Shown here piece after piece: positions 5,627-6,148 of a stretch of 6,148 nucleotides of DNA. The DNA is from Candidatus Zipacnadia bacterium (GTDB lineage: Bacteria; Armatimonadota; UBA5377; JALGUK01), in contig JALGUK010000107.1 of the NCBI GenBank assembly GCA_029820875.1, positions 1 through 6,148 on the forward strand, in the 5' to 3' direction. The first letter of the stretch is position 1, and each line of letters opens with the position of its first letter. The translations under genes and the position numbers were made by a program. Below the pieces are notes generated by a model. The model was not told the origin of the DNA. It ran no database searches and saw nothing but the letters and a program-made list of their open reading frames with translations.

Positions 5627-5920
5627 GTGCATGAACCCCGTATATTCCTGCGCGGCTACGGGCCCCGCTCGCCGCGAATGCAACGCCTGAAAGCCCTCGC
5701 CTGGTTCGGCCTGAGTCTGGTTGCCCTCGGTCTGCTGTTCCTTGCGGGCCGCGCGGCTGTGCAGGCGGTGCTGAGACATCGAGGCGGTACAGAGGCCAAG
5801 AAGCCGGAGTTGCTCCTCCCGCTAACTGTAGAGGTATCTCCCTGCAAGGCTCGACGTAACACCCTCATCATGATTTCAGTCAAGTTCGTGGACCCCCGCG
5901 GCCGCCTAAAGTTGTGGTGA
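5627..5920 (+). CDS. Single-pass membrane-anchored protein, N-terminal part, frame-interrupted
   Basis: I do not recognise a family. The 97-residue frame has a basic N-terminus (residues 1-22, Arg/Lys-rich), one membrane segment at about 23-41 (ALAWFGLSLVALGLLFLAG), a charged linker (RHRGGTEAKKPE), then the first strands of what looks like an extracytoplasmic Ig-like domain (LTVEVSPCKARR and ISVKFVDP). The positive residues before the helix suggest an N-in, C-out anchor or uncleaved signal. The frame stops at TGA 5918-5920 in mid-domain, while the -1 frame carries clear coding sense from about 5893 to the window edge. The true product therefore probably spans both. GTG 5627 is chosen for its GGAGGTG site. 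The gene follows the aminotransferase after 122 bases; that gap holds two small U-less hairpins (CTGTT/AACAG 5522-5537, GGCCC/GGGCC 5567-5583) and nothing else I can name. Confidence 0.65.
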   Translation: MHEPRIFLRGYGPRSPRMQRLKALAWFGLSLVALGLLFLAGRAAVQAVLRHRGGTEAKKPELLLPLTVEVSPCKARRNTLIMISVKFVDPRGRLKLW

Positions 5921-6148
5921 AACATGACCATGAACAGGTCTCAACCATCGGCGGCCGCGACGAGGTAGTGCTGCACGCCGACAGGTCCAAGGGGGTATGG
6001 CGCGGCTGTTTCCCGATGCCGTGGGATGCTTCACCCGGCAGCTACCGAGTCTGTGCAACCGCCGAGCTGGACCCTGCAGCGTGGGTGTGGGACGTGCAGG
6101 AGGAGAAGCGCATCTCGCCGCTGCTGGGTATCAGCCTGCCGCTTCGAG
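5893..6148 (+). pseudogene. Continuation of the 5627 protein in the -1 frame (Ig-like domain; runs off the window)
   Basis: Frame 1 is open from 5860, after a TAA at 5857-5859, to the end of the window. From about 5893 it reads like protein: PPRPPKVVVKHDHEQV, DEVVLHADRSKGVWRGCFP, and WDASPGSYRVCATAELDP. The pattern Trp-Arg-Gly...Pro...Pro-Gly-x-Tyr-x-Val is typical of the last strands of bacterial Ig-like/beta-sandwich domains. It completes the strands begun in the upstream frame. It has no start codon with a ribosome binding site where coding sense begins; the first GTGs (5914, 5917) lack a Shine-Dalgarno. Restoring one C to the CCCCC run at 5893-5897 would join the frames as FVDPPRPPKVVV. 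Whether this is an assembly or sequencing error, a real mutation or recoding cannot be told from here. The 3' end and total length are unknown. Confidence 0.6.

Noticed and set aside
5449..5634. 61-codon plus-strand frame overlapping the aminotransferase end
   Set aside because: It begins inside the aminotransferase in another frame, has no ribosome binding site and shows no domain.

Overview
This window looks like a conserved, chromosomal housekeeping region from a GC-rich bacterium (roughly 60% G+C by eye). The order radical-SAM/DUF512 protein, der, plsY, gpsA, then an HU gene is an old bacterial arrangement. Bacillus and relatives keep der, gpsA and hbs near each other, with spoIVA between. 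Here no sporulation gene is present and non-ATG starts (TTG, GTG) are common. A Chloroflexota (Dehalococcoidia-like) source is my best guess from gene order and codon habit, but it is not proven by the sequence. I see no phage, transposon, CRISPR or defence genes.

Layout, all genes on the + strand. Positions 1-141 hold the C-terminal end of a DUF512-type protein whose stop overlaps the der start (ATGA). der (138-1580) is followed after 20 bases by plsY (TTG start, 1601-2263) and after 30 bases by gpsA (best start TTG 2294, ends 3352). These four reading frames look like one operon. It joins ribosome maturation (Der) with the first steps of phospholipid synthesis: GpsA makes sn-glycerol 3-phosphate, and PlsY acylates it to lysophosphatidate.

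A 253-base gap (3353-3605) carries several short inverted repeats and ends in a perfect 10-base Shine-Dalgarno sequence. This precedes the HU-type nucleoid protein gene (TTG 3606-3890). A complete tRNA-Pro(GGG) with encoded CCA lies at 3990-4067, followed by a branched, U-tailed hairpin that reads as an intrinsic terminator (4117-4184). Next comes a class-III PLP aminotransferase resembling putrescine aminotransferase (4233-5504).

The window ends in a membrane-anchored protein with an Ig-like outer region (from GTG 5627). Its reading frame breaks at 5918-5920 and plainly continues in the -1 frame to the window edge.

The most notable observations are this frame break, departures from consensus in the first GTPase domain of Der plus a long insertion in its second, and the structured leader with very strong ribosome binding site in front of HU. 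I did not find convincing evidence for a wholly new system.
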